64,000 bases of DNA from assembly GCF_017948675.1 (NCBI RefSeq), contig NZ_JAGFBU010000002.1, positions 186,001 to 250,000 on the forward strand, in the 5' to 3' direction. The notes below the pieces were generated by a model. It did not search any database and had not been told where the DNA came from. It saw only the letters and a program-made list of their open reading frames with translations. Origin of the DNA: Flavobacterium flabelliforme. Lineage in GTDB: Bacteria; Bacteroidota; Bacteroidia; Flavobacteriales; Flavobacteriaceae. A program made the position numbers and the translations under genes. Positions 39,746 to 48,090 of this stretch are shown here, one piece after another (position 1 is the stretch's first letter; every line of letters begins with the position of its first letter).

Positions 39746-39799
39746 TTACAGCCTTAAGTCTTGATGCTTGCCAATGCTTGCGATTTAAGAGGCGTAATT
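39744..39799. promoter_or_regulatory. inverted repeat with nested direct repeats at the AraC gene start
   Basis: AATTAC-GCC-TTAA (39744-39757) pairs, with small bulges, with TTAA-GGC-GTAATT (39785-39799). Between the arms ATGCTTGC occurs twice, at 39764-39771 and 39774-39781, exactly ten bases apart. The left arm covers the TTG start of the regulator. Tandem sites one helical turn apart suit AraC-type binding. Confidence 0.45.
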
Positions 39800-40081
39800 T
39801 TTAAATTATTAACAAATTTTCTAACTACGAAACTAGTTGTACATAAAGTATAAAATCCCAATCAATGTAAACGGCTTATGCTTCCTGTTTTTCTATTAAT
39901 TGAGAATAGGATTCCAATATAATTATTAGGAGATTAAACACCATATTGCAGATTTTTAATCTATCCTGAAAAGTTCGTCTTATTTATTTAAGTGCTTTAT
40001 TCACTGTTGTTAACAAGGTTTTTAATATTAATTAAATTTAAGGAAGGCAAAAGTAAAAAGATATGATTCAAAGTCGATACG
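39800..40081. other. gene-free upstream region of the AraC gene
   Basis: No reading frame or recognisable RNA. The stretch from 39746 to 40081 is gene-free, and apart from the nested repeats at its left end I see nothing distinctive. Confidence 0.4.
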
Positions 40082-40567
40082 TTACTTACGTTTACCCATT
40101 TTATATTTCTCGCTACTTGCTTTTCCTTGCTGTATTCCAGAAATTTCAGCAACTAAACTGTCTTTTGAAATGTGAGTGTAGCTAATTTTTTGTGGATAAT
40201 CATTTTTTAGATTTTCGAAAACCAATTGTTTATCGGTAGCTGTTATTAGATTGAAAGCAACAGGCTTGTCATCATTTTGTCCTTGTACAGTTGCTATATA
40301 GGTTAGTGTTTCGCCTTTTTGTTGCAAGCGAATGGTTTCATAGTGCAAGGTATCTTTTAGTTTTATAAAGTGAGAAGTAGCTTGATACGTACTGTCATTT
40401 ACTTTTGACCAATTTTCAGTGAGTGAACCATCTACTGATTTGTCTTCCCAATTTCCTAAAAGCCAATGCGCTAATTTGATTTTATCTTTTTCATTTGCTT
40501 CAGAATCTACTTTTTTACAAGCACTAAAAGCTACAAGAAATACGAGTAATGCAATTTTATTTTTCAT
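40082..40567 (-). CDS. DUF6265-type lipoprotein
   Basis: The ATG at 40567 (MKNKIALLVFLVAFSAC) was chosen because it begins directly with a lipoprotein signal; the longer frame adds 17 residues in front of it. The protein is 161 residues with lipobox Cys17. The remainder fits DUF6265: HWLLGNWEDKS, LTENWSKVNDSTYQATS, LTYIATVQGQND, and FENLKNDYPQKISY. The fold is lipocalin-like and the ligand is unknown. Confidence 0.75.
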   Translation of the reverse strand: MKNKIALLVFLVAFSACKKVDSEANEKDKIKLAHWLLGNWEDKSVDGSLTENWSKVNDSTYQATSHFIKLKDTLHYETIRLQQKGETLTYIATVQGQNDDKPVAFNLITATDKQLVFENLKNDYPQKISYTHISKDSLVAEISGIQQGKASSEKYKMGKRK

Positions 40568-40673
40568 AGATTTGAAATTAGAAGGTTTAAAGTGAAAACA
40601 AAAATAGGAAAAAGACATCGTCCAGCCTATCTAAATTGCAAACTAGAGCTTATAAGCTCGCAGTAATGTTATT

Positions 40674-41267
40674 TTAAAATAAGGAAATTAGTAGTCCAGA
40701 GGTCACTATAACTAAAACTAATAAACATCCATATCCTTGAAAATTCTTTTGACTCTTATCTTGTAATACTATTTTAAAATAGGGTCTAGTCGTATTTTTT
40801 AAATTCTTTGACATCAAATTGTAATTCGTTATTTCCATAGAATTAATTACAATTTTTTTAGAGTCAAAAAATTCAATAGTGATTTTTAGACCGCTATATA
40901 TATCTATTTGACTAAAATTATGAGAGCTTTTTATTTTATAATTGTCTTCAGTTACTTTTTTTATATTTTTAAATTCTATCTTTTTAGAGTAGAATAGTAA
41001 CGGATACGATAGTATTAAATTTTTATTTGTAAGCACAATCTTTTTTGAACGCAAAAGCATATAAGTACAAGCCAGTACCATGGACAAGAATATAAATACT
41101 ATAACGCCTTTTACAACCTCATTTTGACCCTCATTAGGATTTGTTTTTGAACTGTATATCAAATAAGTTAGTCCTAAGGAGAATAAAATTCCAAATAAAT
41201 AGTAGCCAATTTGAAGTAAGCTTGGCACTGAAATTATTTTATGATCTTCGTTTACTTTTTCTTTCAA
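40674..41267 (-). CDS. hypothetical membrane protein (PH-like)
   Basis: The frame of 197 residues opens with TTG right after a stop, and no nearby ATG exists. Two helices lie at about residues 20-40 and 52-72, followed by a strand-rich soluble part (KKIVLTNKNLILSYP, KITIEFFDSKKIVINS) resembling bacterial PH-like membrane proteins. A final helix ends at the C-terminus (GCLLVLVIVTSGLLISLF). The function is unknown. Confidence 0.6.
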   Translation of the reverse strand: MKEKVNEDHKIISVPSLLQIGYYLFGILFSLGLTYLIYSSKTNPNEGQNEVVKGVIVFIFLSMVLACTYMLLRSKKIVLTNKNLILSYPLLFYSKKIEFKNIKKVTEDNYKIKSSHNFSQIDIYSGLKITIEFFDSKKIVINSMEITNYNLMSKNLKNTTRPYFKIVLQDKSQKNFQGYGCLLVLVIVTSGLLISLF

Positions 41268-41520
41268 TTTTTTTGACTAATTAGTAAATCTAAATACTTC
41301 TCTTTTCTCTAAATTGAGAAATATATAATACCACTATAATTTTCAAAAATAATACTAATACAATTTTCTCTATTAATAAACATTTCAAAATACGGAGTCT
41401 CAAAATTACTATTTATTTAAATTCAAATTATAAAATTTATAAGATAAAAATTACAATCGATATAACTAAACTAATTTTAGAACTAGAATTAAGTAAGTTG
41501 GTTAGTTTTATTTTAAATAA

Positions 41521-43182
41521 TTACTGTTGAGCAGGAATGTAAATGTCAAATTGTGCGCCTTCATTGATTTTTCCTTCAGCAGTGATAAGTCCATGGTGAT
41601 TTTCAATTATTTTTCTTGCGATCGTTAGTCCAATTCCTGTTCCTGGGTATTCTTTTCTATCGTGTAAACGTTGAAATATTTCGAAAATTTTATCTTTATA
41701 TTCTGCTTCAAATCCTATTCCATTATCTTTTATAGTGATATGGTAGTAATCTTTTTTTAATATATAATCAATAGCAGTTGTTGGATCATATTTGATGAAA
41801 TTGCACATGATTACAATATGTGGTTTTTTTCCTGGAATTGAAAATTTAAGGGAGTTACTTATTAAATTTTGAATCAGTTGTCTAAATTGAAACGGAATGA
41901 TATTTATCTCACACAAATCTTTAATCTCTATCGTAGCGTCTTTATCTTGTAGCTCTTCTTTGAGCATTTCTAACGCTTCATTCACTACTTGATTTAAATC
42001 GCTATTTACAAATTTTCTTTGTGTTGTATTTGTTCTTGAATAGGCAAGTAGGTCATTTATAAGCGTTTGCATGTGCAAGGCAGAAAGCTTTGTTCTTTCT
42101 ACATAATATTTACCCATTGCAGATAAATTGTCATACTCTTCTACAAAGATTCTTCCAGAAAAAGACTGGATTTTTCGTAAAGGTTCTTGCAAGTCATGAC
42201 TAGAAATATAGGTAAACGATTCTATTTCCTTATTGGCAATTAATAATTCGTTAGCACGCTTTTCTTTTTCTTTATTTTGAAATTCTAGCTCCTCGTTGGC
42301 AATGATTAGCTCTTCAGCTCGTTTCTGCTTTTCCTGATTTTGATACGCTAATTCTTCATTGGCAATTATTAACTCGGCGGCACGTTTCTCTTTTTCTTTA
42401 TTTTGAAATTCTAGTTCGGTGTTGGCTACAATTAATTCTTCCGCTCGTTTTTGTTTTTCTTGATTTTGGTAGGCAAGTTCAAGATTTGCAATAATTAATT
42501 CGGCTGCACGTTTTTCTTTTTCTTTATTTTGAAACCCTAATTCCGTGTTGGCTACAATTAATTCTTCTGCTCGTTTTTGCTTTTCTTGATTTTGGAAGGC
42601 TAGTTCTTGATTAGCAATAATTAATTCAGCAGCACGTTTTTCTTTTTCTTTGTTTTGATACTTAAGTTCGGTGTTGGCTATAATTAATTCTTCCGCTCTT
42701 TTTTGCTTTTCTTCATTTTGATAAGCTAGTTCTTGATTAGCAATAATTAATTCGGCGGCACGGTTTTCCTTTTCAATATTCTGAAACTTAAGTTCGGTGT
42801 TGGCTACAATTAGTTCTTCCGCTCGTTTTTGCTTTTCTTTATTTTGATACGCTAATTCTTGATTAGCAATGATTAATTCAGCGGCACGATCTTCCTTTTC
42901 ATTATTTTGAAACTCAAGTTGCGTGTTAGCTACAATTAGTTCTTCTGCTAGATTCTGCTTTTCTTGATTCTGAAAAGCTAATTCTTGATTAGCAATGACT
43001 AATTCAGCGGCGCGATTTTCTTTTTCTTTATTTTGAAAAACAAGTTTAGCATTAGCTATAACTAACTGCGCTTCACGTGTTTTTGTTTCAATAATTTGTA
43101 ACGCTAGATTTTTATTTGCTGTTAATAATTGAGAGGAATAGTTCTCTTCATCGTCATTCTTAGAAGTAATTACTGTAGGCAT
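41521..43182 (-). CDS. soluble sensor histidine kinase with long 21-residue repeat coiled coil
   Basis: The 553-residue protein has no signal peptide or membrane helix. Residues 16-309 are fourteen 21-residue repeats, alternating between a version with ANQELAYQ and one with ANTELEFQ. Each is exactly three heptads, so a continuous parallel coiled coil is expected. The kinase core follows without a break: SSHDLQEPLRKIQSF with His329, QLIQNLISNSLKFS (N box), DNGIGFE and GTGIGLTIARKI. No PAS, GAF or receiver domain is present, so the coiled coil itself must be the input or must receive it from a partner. No response regulator is adjacent. The kinase core resembles that of the CHASE3 kinase about 3 kb away. 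Confidence 0.92.
   Translation of the reverse strand: MPTVITSKNDDEENYSSQLLTANKNLALQIIETKTREAQLVIANAKLVFQNKEKENRAAELVIANQELAFQNQEKQNLAEELIVANTQLEFQNNEKEDRAAELIIANQELAYQNKEKQKRAEELIVANTELKFQNIEKENRAAELIIANQELAYQNEEKQKRAEELIIANTELKYQNKEKEKRAAELIIANQELAFQNQEKQKRAEELIVANTELGFQNKEKEKRAAELIIANLELAYQNQEKQKRAEELIVANTELEFQNKEKEKRAAELIIANEELAYQNQEKQKRAEELIIANEELEFQNKEKEKRANELLIANKEIESFTYISSHDLQEPLRKIQSFSGRIFVEEYDNLSAMGKYYVERTKLSALHMQTLINDLLAYSRTNTTQRKFVNSDLNQVVNEALEMLKEELQDKDATIEIKDLCEINIIPFQFRQLIQNLISNSLKFSIPGKKPHIVIMCNFIKYDPTTAIDYILKKDYYHITIKDNGIGFEAEYKDKIFEIFQRLHDRKEYPGTGIGLTIARKIIENHHGLITAEGKINEGAQFDIYIPAQQ
42256..43137 (-). repeat. 14 x 63-bp in-frame tandem repeat in the histidine kinase
   Basis: Fourteen consecutive 63-base units encode residues 16-309 of the kinase. 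Units alternate in two types, giving a 126-base super-period; the outer N-terminal units are more diverged (SSQLLTANKNLALQ). Each unit keeps the frame, so gain or loss of units would change only coiled-coil length. Confidence 0.93.
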
Positions 43183-43223
43183 AGGAACTATTTTTTTACT
43201 TATTTATTTTTTTAAAAGCAAAC

Positions 43224-43257
43224 CAAAGGTAGTATAAGAACTTACTTTATTTTTCAA
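43224..43257 (-). promoter_or_regulatory. promoter of the repeat histidine kinase
   Basis: On the minus strand TTG (43257-43255) and an exact TACCTTTG (43231-43224) are 23 bases apart. The ATG follows about 41 bases downstream. Confidence 0.5.
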
Positions 43258-43436
43258 TTTCATTTATCTTTTAATAATTAAATTGTAAGGAATGTATTTT
43301 TCTTAAAAATGGAGAATAAATTATTGTTTATCGTAGACTATTTTTACACCACTATAATTAAATATTAAAATGAAAACTCTTGTTAGAAATTAACAAGTAC
43401 TCCCCATTTGATACTAGTTTAGTTATTATAAAACCT

Positions 43437-43535
43437 TAGCCCTGATTACAGCGATATCCTTTTATTTTAGTTTGGAGCGCTAGCGTAAAACTATAATAAA
43501 AGATACAAGCGGAAAGCAGGAAATAGCTCCTAAAA
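43437..43535 (+). repeat. structured flavobacterial element, copy 2 (candidate small RNA)
   Basis: It starts TAGCCCTGATT and ends GCAGGAAATAGCTCCTAAAA-like, as does copy 1 near cysS. A stem of about 17 pairs runs from TATCCTTTTATT (from 43455) to AATAAAAGATA (to 43505), with one bulge and one mismatch. CCTG (43441-43444) pairs with CAGG (43517-43520) outside it, and a GC-rich apex (43474-43487) holds CGCTAGCG. It lies between the divergent histidine kinase and prfA genes, before the prfA -7 element. Confidence 0.62.
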
Positions 43536-43629
43536 CTGCATTTATAGTAAAGGAGAAAAATTGAAAAGAGCAAGTATCGAACTATAAATAAAAATTTCGT
43601 AATTTTGCACTCCAATAAAAGAACAGAAA
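43536..43629 (+). promoter_or_regulatory. prfA upstream region with -7 element
   Basis: TAATTTTG at 43600-43607 is an exact TAnnTTTG match 22 bases before the prfA ATG. No good -33 was seen. Because this element lies downstream of the structured repeat, the repeat would not be part of a transcript starting here. The whole gap 43183-43629 has no protein gene. Confidence 0.45.
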
Positions 43630-44706
43630 ATGTTAGATAGACTTCAAATAGTAAAACAACGTTTCGATGAGATCTCGGATTTAATCATTCAACCAGATGT
43701 AATCTCGGATCAGAAACGTTATGTGCAATTGAATCAAGAGTATAAAAGTTTAAAAGCTTTGGCAGAAAAACGCGATGAATACGTGGTTTTGATGGCCAAT
43801 ATTGATGAAGCAAACGAAATAATTGCTGATAATAGTGATGCAGATATGACCGAAATGGCCAAAATGCAACTGGATGAAGCCAAAGACAGATTGCCAACTC
43901 TAGAGGAGGAAATCAAATTTATGTTGATTCCTAAGGATGCTGAGGATGCAAAAAATGTTATGGTGGAGATTCGTGCCGGAACGGGTGGGGATGAAGCTAG
44001 TATTTTTGCAGGAGATCTATTTCGTATGTATACCAAATATTGTGAAAATAGAGGCTGGAGAACTTCGGTTGTAGATATGAATGAAGGAACTTCTGGCGGA
44101 TTCAAAGAGGTTATTTTTGAAGTAACTGGTGAAGATGTATATGGAACTTTGAAATTTGAAGCTGGTGTTCACCGCGTACAACGTGTTCCTCAAACGGAAA
44201 CACAAGGACGTGTACATACTTCGGCAGCGACTGTGATGGTGCTTCCTGAAGCGGAAGAGTTTGATGTACAAATTGATATGAATGATGTGCGTGTCGATTT
44301 TTTCTGTTCGTCAGGACCAGGAGGACAATCGGTAAATACAACTAAATCGGCAGTTCGTTTGACGCATATTCCTACAGGATTAGTGGCACAATGTCAAGAT
44401 CAAAAATCGCAACACAAGAATAAGGATAAAGCTTTTGGTGTTTTACGTTCTCGTTTGTACGAACAAGAATTAGCAAAAAAACAAGCCGAAGACGCTGTAA
44501 AACGTACATCGCAAGTAAGCTCGGGTGACCGTTCTGCAAAAATTCGTACCTATAATTATTCACAAGGTCGTGTAACGGATCACAGAGTTGGTATGGATGT
44601 TTTTGATATGGATGGTGTAATGAACGGAAAAATCCAGAAACTAATTGACGAGTTGCAATTAGTGAACAACATGGAAAAATTAAAGGAAGCCAGCGAAGTT
44701 TTCTAA
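43630..44706 (+). CDS. prfA: peptide chain release factor 1
   Basis: The 358-residue class I release factor has the GGQ peptidyl-hydrolysis motif in [20 protein letters not shown]. The codon-reading tripeptide is of the RF1 PxT type ([14 protein letters not shown]), so UAA and UAG are expected to be read. It acts on the ribosome at termination. A terminator follows, and the structured element lies about 95 bases upstream. Confidence 0.95.
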   Translation: MLDRLQIVKQRFDEISDLIIQPDVISDQKRYVQLNQEYKSLKALAEKRDEYVVLMANIDEANEIIADNSDADMTEMAKMQLDEAKDRLPTLEEEIKFMLIPKDAEDAKNVMVEIRAGTGGDEASIFAGDLFRMYTKYCENRGWRTSVVDMNEGTSGGFKEVIFEVTGEDVYGTLKFEAGVHRVQRVPQTETQGRVHTSAATVMVLPEAEEFDVQIDMNDVRVDFFCSSGPGGQSVNTTKSAVRLTHIPTGLVAQCQDQKSQHKNKDKAFGVLRSRLYEQELAKKQAEDAVKRTSQVSSGDRSAKIRTYNYSQGRVTDHRVGMDVFDMDGVMNGKIQKLIDELQLVNNMEKLKEASEVF

Positions 44707-44733
44707 ATAAAATATTGAAATATAATATAAATA

Positions 44734-44770
44734 AAAAACCAGCGGAAATGAGTTCTCGCTGGTTTTTTTT
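44734..44770. terminator. bidirectional terminator after prfA
   Basis: AAAAACCAGCG (44734-44744) pairs with CGCTGGTTTTT (44757-44767) around a 12-base loop. T and A runs flank it. It also lies just past the stop of the convergent lipoprotein gene. Confidence 0.85.
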
Positions 44771-44788
44771 GGATAACTAACTAATTCT

Positions 44789-45130
44789 TTATTTTGATGG
44801 GGAATCTTTTTTTTGCTCTAACTTCTTTTCAAAAGCTAGATTTCTAAAATTTTCATATTTTGCGGTAGCTGGATTTATTTTTTTATCATAAATAGTAACG
44901 TCTTCCAGTTTGTCAATTTCAATATTGAGTTCGTTTGATTTTTTATCATAACTCTTTGCAATTGCATTCCAATTCTCAATAGCATTAATTCTGCCAATGT
45001 TCGTAACAGAGTCTACAAATCGAACGTAATTATTGGTAACTATTTCCGCTTTTTTTTGTTGATCACTTTTGCAAGAACTAAAACTAAGTGTAATTATAGC
45101 AAGGCTTAATAGTATTTTAATTGTTTTCAT
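44789..45130 (-). CDS. small hypothetical lipoprotein
   Basis: The 113-residue protein has lipobox Cys20 (LSFSSC). The mature part is helical and charged (NYVRFVDSVTNIG, ENWNAIAKSYDKK, FEKKLEQKKDS). No family was recognised. It starts 11 bases after the stop of the small exported protein gene upstream, so the two are probably one transcript. Confidence 0.65.
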   Translation of the reverse strand: MKTIKILLSLAIITLSFSSCKSDQQKKAEIVTNNYVRFVDSVTNIGRINAIENWNAIAKSYDKKSNELNIEIDKLEDVTIYDKKINPATAKYENFRNLAFEKKLEQKKDSPSK

Positions 45131-45141
45131 TTAAGATGGTG

Positions 45142-45393
45142 TTATAATTTAAATCTGTAAGCTAATTTCAGCGAAACTTGACTTAATCCCTCTTTAACGT
45201 TTTGATTTGTAAGCACTGCATAATTATTAAAATGTTCGTAACCTAAACTTATGTCTGTATTGCTTGTTGCCAAACCAATTTCATAGAGAAATGTTTGATC
45301 CTGTTTTTCTATTTCCTGAGCATCAACTATTACTATTCCTGAAAATATTGCTAATGCAGTGAATACTTTTTTGATATTCAATATGTTTTTCAT
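45142..45393 (-). CDS. small exported protein, barrel-strand-like
   Basis: The 83-residue protein has a signal peptide (ALAIFSGIVIVDA/QEI). Its mature part of about 58 residues has amphipathic strands and ends VSLKLAYRFKL, like the last strand of an outer-membrane barrel. It is too short for a full barrel on its own, so it may be a remnant, an oligomer-forming strand or something unrelated. It forms a probable operon with the lipoprotein downstream. A 21-base-period direct repeat lies about 90 bases upstream. Confidence 0.55.
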   Translation of the reverse strand: MKNILNIKKVFTALAIFSGIVIVDAQEIEKQDQTFLYEIGLATSNTDISLGYEHFNNYAVLTNQNVKEGLSQVSLKLAYRFKL

Positions 45394-45481
45394 GTTTGTT
45401 TTTTAAATCAAATGGATGATTTAATGAGATATTATACTTTTTATTTTATAAAAAAGTATGATGCAAAGTTCCGTTTAGATC

Positions 45482-45519
45482 TTTAAAAATATGTTACATC
45501 CATTTAAAAATATCTTACA
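45482..45519. promoter_or_regulatory. direct repeat with 21-base period
   Basis: TTTAAAAATATGTTACA (45482-45498) recurs as TTTAAAAATATCTTACA (45503-45519), with one mismatch in 17 and two helical turns apart. It lies 90-125 bases upstream of the small exported protein gene, in a 397-base gap (45394-45790) without other features. It could be an operator. Confidence 0.4.
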
Positions 45520-45790
45520 GAATTTAAAGGTTTTATTCTTTCAAAACTGAAATAAGAATTTTTTGAAGACTACAATAGTTCAAAAATGCTATTATAAGTT
45601 AGGTAGTTGTAGGTTTAGAAAAAATATAAATGATTTTTGTTTAAGAAAGGTAGATTTGTGATCAAAAAAGCGAAAGTATAAGATTCTTATTTAATTACAA
45701 AAAAACTAATTGCAACGACAATAAGAACGGAACATAAATGAAACTCAATGTTTTCCTTTTCCTTAAAATCTAAGAAACTAATCCTTTTTT

Positions 45791-46243
45791 CTACACTCCA
45801 AACTGTCTTAAATGATGGTCGTAATGTTTCCATTGTACAATTGCCCATTCTTCTGCAGTTAAGTGGCCAAAAAAGGGATGCGGTTTTGTAGTCCATTTTG
45901 ATATTCCACCTTTGTAAAATTGATTTAGCAAATCAATGGATCTTATTTTTTCTTTTTGAAAATCTCTTACATCCGAAAATTTGTAATTCTTGTGTGTTTT
46001 AGAATTTTTAGAAAATTGTTTTTCACTTATATATCTTGCTTTAAAAAATGTTCCAATTACTTTTCCAATAAACATTCTTTTGGGATTGTTAATATCTAAT
46101 GCTGTTTCAAGAAATGCGTTTAAATGTGCTACCATTTGTTCGACATTCATTTTTCCCCAAAGTGGTTTAGAATCGGAAGATAATTTTTCAATTCTATATA
46201 AAATCTCTTGAAAATCAAAGTTATTATGCAAATTGTGTCTCAT
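45791..46243 (-). CDS. DUF1569 (DinB-like) protein
   Basis: The 150-residue cytoplasmic protein contains WGKMNVEQMVAHLNAF near the N-terminus and HPFFGHLTAEEWAIVQWKHY with DHHLRQFG at the end. These are the histidine-containing helices of DUF1569 in the DinB/YfiT four-helix fold, which probably binds a metal. The substrate is unknown. It is a single gene downstream of nothing obvious on its strand, 62 bases from the CHASE3 kinase gene stop. Confidence 0.82.
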   Translation of the reverse strand: MRHNLHNNFDFQEILYRIEKLSSDSKPLWGKMNVEQMVAHLNAFLETALDINNPKRMFIGKVIGTFFKARYISEKQFSKNSKTHKNYKFSDVRDFQKEKIRSIDLLNQFYKGGISKWTTKPHPFFGHLTAEEWAIVQWKHYDHHLRQFGV

Positions 46244-46305
46244 TTATAAAACAGTTTTTTGTTTGTTAAAGATTATTTGCAATTATAAATGATGTTGCTA
46301 AGTAC

Positions 46306-48090
46306 TTATTCTGCGGGTAAATAAATAATGAAATCAGATCCCTTATCAACAATTCCTTTTGCAAAAATAAATCCTTTATGGTTTTCTACTATTTTTTTGC
46401 AAATGGCTAAACCAATCCCAGTTCCTTGATATTCATTTTTATTATGAAGTCTATTAAAAAGCACAAAAATATTTTTAGCGTATTCTTGATCAAAACCAAT
46501 TCCGTTATCTTTAATGATGATGCGATGGTATTTATGATGCGTTTCTGGAAGCAATTCTTCTTCGTTAGCAATTACTTTAGAATAGTCTATTTTTATTATT
46601 GGTGTTCTGTCTTGCGAGCTGTATTTTAATGAATTCCCAATCAAATTGATCAATAATTGTTGCATTTGGAACGGAATTACTTTTAAAATTGGTAAGGCAC
46701 TATTTTCTATTTTCGCCTTTTTATCTTCAATAATTTGTGCGAGTTCCTGTTTTGCATTTTCAAGAAGAGTATTCAAATCTACTTCTTCAAATGTTTTTTC
46801 CATCTTATTGGTTCTAGAAAACTGTAGTAAATCTTCTATAAGAACTCGCATTCTATTGGTTGATTTTTGAATACTAGAAATGTATTGTTGACCAGAACTG
46901 GATAAATTGTCGTAGTCTTTACTTACTAAACGGGAAATAAAAGTTTCTATTTTACGTAAAGGTTCTTGTAAATCATGACTGGCAATGTAATTGAAAGCAC
47001 TAAGCTCTTTATTATTACTTTCTAACTCTCTGTTGCGTTCTTCAGTAGTAATGCGATCATTAATCTCAGAAGTAATGTCTCTAGTCGTACCGATGAAAGT
47101 TTTTTTATCTGAAGAAAAGGAAACAATTTGTCCTTTGTCTTTAAAATATCTTACTTCACCATCTTTTCTAATTATGCGGTAGGTTATGGGTATGAAAGCA
47201 TTATTGATACTAACATTTTTTACACTTTCTTTAACTGATTCTAAATCATCGGGGTGAATGAATTTAAAATATTCCTCTTTACTGGCTTCAAAAGACTGAG
47301 GTTCACACCCTAAAAGTCGATACTCGTTATCAGAAAAAGAATATTTAAAGGTTTCGATGTCCAATTGCCAACTGCCAAAATTGCCCACTATTTCAGAAAG
47401 TTTATTGGCTTCTATTGCAATTGTAAGAGTGTCAATTGTGTTTTTAAGCAGTATCAGATCTCGATTCATTTTGACAAATGCAATCGTGATCAAAATTAAA
47501 GTTATAATAAGTGTTAAATAGATTAATAGCGGAGTATAATTCATCGTTGATTCATAATCCTTTTGTCTATTTTTTAATAGAATTTTTTGGGTAATTATCA
47601 TAGATTGTATCCTATATCGAATAGAATCCATTGCTTTTTGCCCCGTTACAAAATTAGAATCCAGTGTCTTAATCTTATAATTTTTTTGCTCAATTAAATA
47701 TAGATTTTTAGATAAATAATTTAGCCTTCTATTAATATGGTATTGAAGTTTTTTTAAGTTGCTTTGTTGCGTCCTGCTATTGGCAGTTAACTCTGAAATG
47801 CGTTGATAAGACTTTTTGATTAATGCGCCAGAATTGTGATACGGTCTAAGGAATTTTTTATCTCTCGTCAATAAATAACCCCTTTGACCGGTTTCCGCAT
47901 CCTTAATACAAGACAATAAGCGCTCAAGTTCAATATTTACCTCATAACTATTACTTACATAAGCAGACGATTTTTTTAATACCGTAATATGCTTGAAAGT
48001 AATACCACCAATAAAAAATATAATTGCTACCGAAATGACAAAAATAATTTTTAGAAATAGAGGTGATTTATGAAGTTGGATATGTTTCAT
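46306..48090 (-). CDS. CHASE3-PAS sensor histidine kinase
   Basis: The 594-residue protein has transmembrane helix 1 at about 13-35. A CHASE3-type periplasmic helical domain spans about 40-180 (DAETGQRGYLLTRDKKFL), with helix 2 near 186-207. A PAS fold covers about 235-345 (YRLLGCEPQSF, HPDDLESVKESV, GTTRDIT). The kinase core has His372 in ASHDLQEPLRKIE, then LLINLIGNSLKYS, DNGIGFD and GTGIGLAICKKI. It senses an unknown envelope signal. Its start directly abuts the stop of the receiver gene, and an AraC-like gene precedes both, so the three form an operon. Confidence 0.94.
   Translation of the reverse strand: MKHIQLHKSPLFLKIIFVISVAIIFFIGGITFKHITVLKKSSAYVSNSYEVNIELERLLSCIKDAETGQRGYLLTRDKKFLRPYHNSGALIKKSYQRISELTANSRTQQSNLKKLQYHINRRLNYLSKNLYLIEQKNYKIKTLDSNFVTGQKAMDSIRYRIQSMIITQKILLKNRQKDYESTMNYTPLLIYLTLIITLILITIAFVKMNRDLILLKNTIDTLTIAIEANKLSEIVGNFGSWQLDIETFKYSFSDNEYRLLGCEPQSFEASKEEYFKFIHPDDLESVKESVKNVSINNAFIPITYRIIRKDGEVRYFKDKGQIVSFSSDKKTFIGTTRDITSEINDRITTEERNRELESNNKELSAFNYIASHDLQEPLRKIETFISRLVSKDYDNLSSSGQQYISSIQKSTNRMRVLIEDLLQFSRTNKMEKTFEEVDLNTLLENAKQELAQIIEDKKAKIENSALPILKVIPFQMQQLLINLIGNSLKYSSQDRTPIIKIDYSKVIANEEELLPETHHKYHRIIIKDNGIGFDQEYAKNIFVLFNRLHNKNEYQGTGIGLAICKKIVENHKGFIFAKGIVDKGSDFIIYLPAE

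Noticed and set aside
42256-43137. Regular 63-base repeats as a possible CRISPR array
   Set aside because: The repeats are directly adjacent with no spacers and encode a continuous coiled coil in one frame.
45687-45896. 69-codon minus-strand frame overlapping the DUF1569 gene
   Set aside because: It overlaps the end of a supported gene in another frame and shows no family features beyond a chance hydrophobic end.
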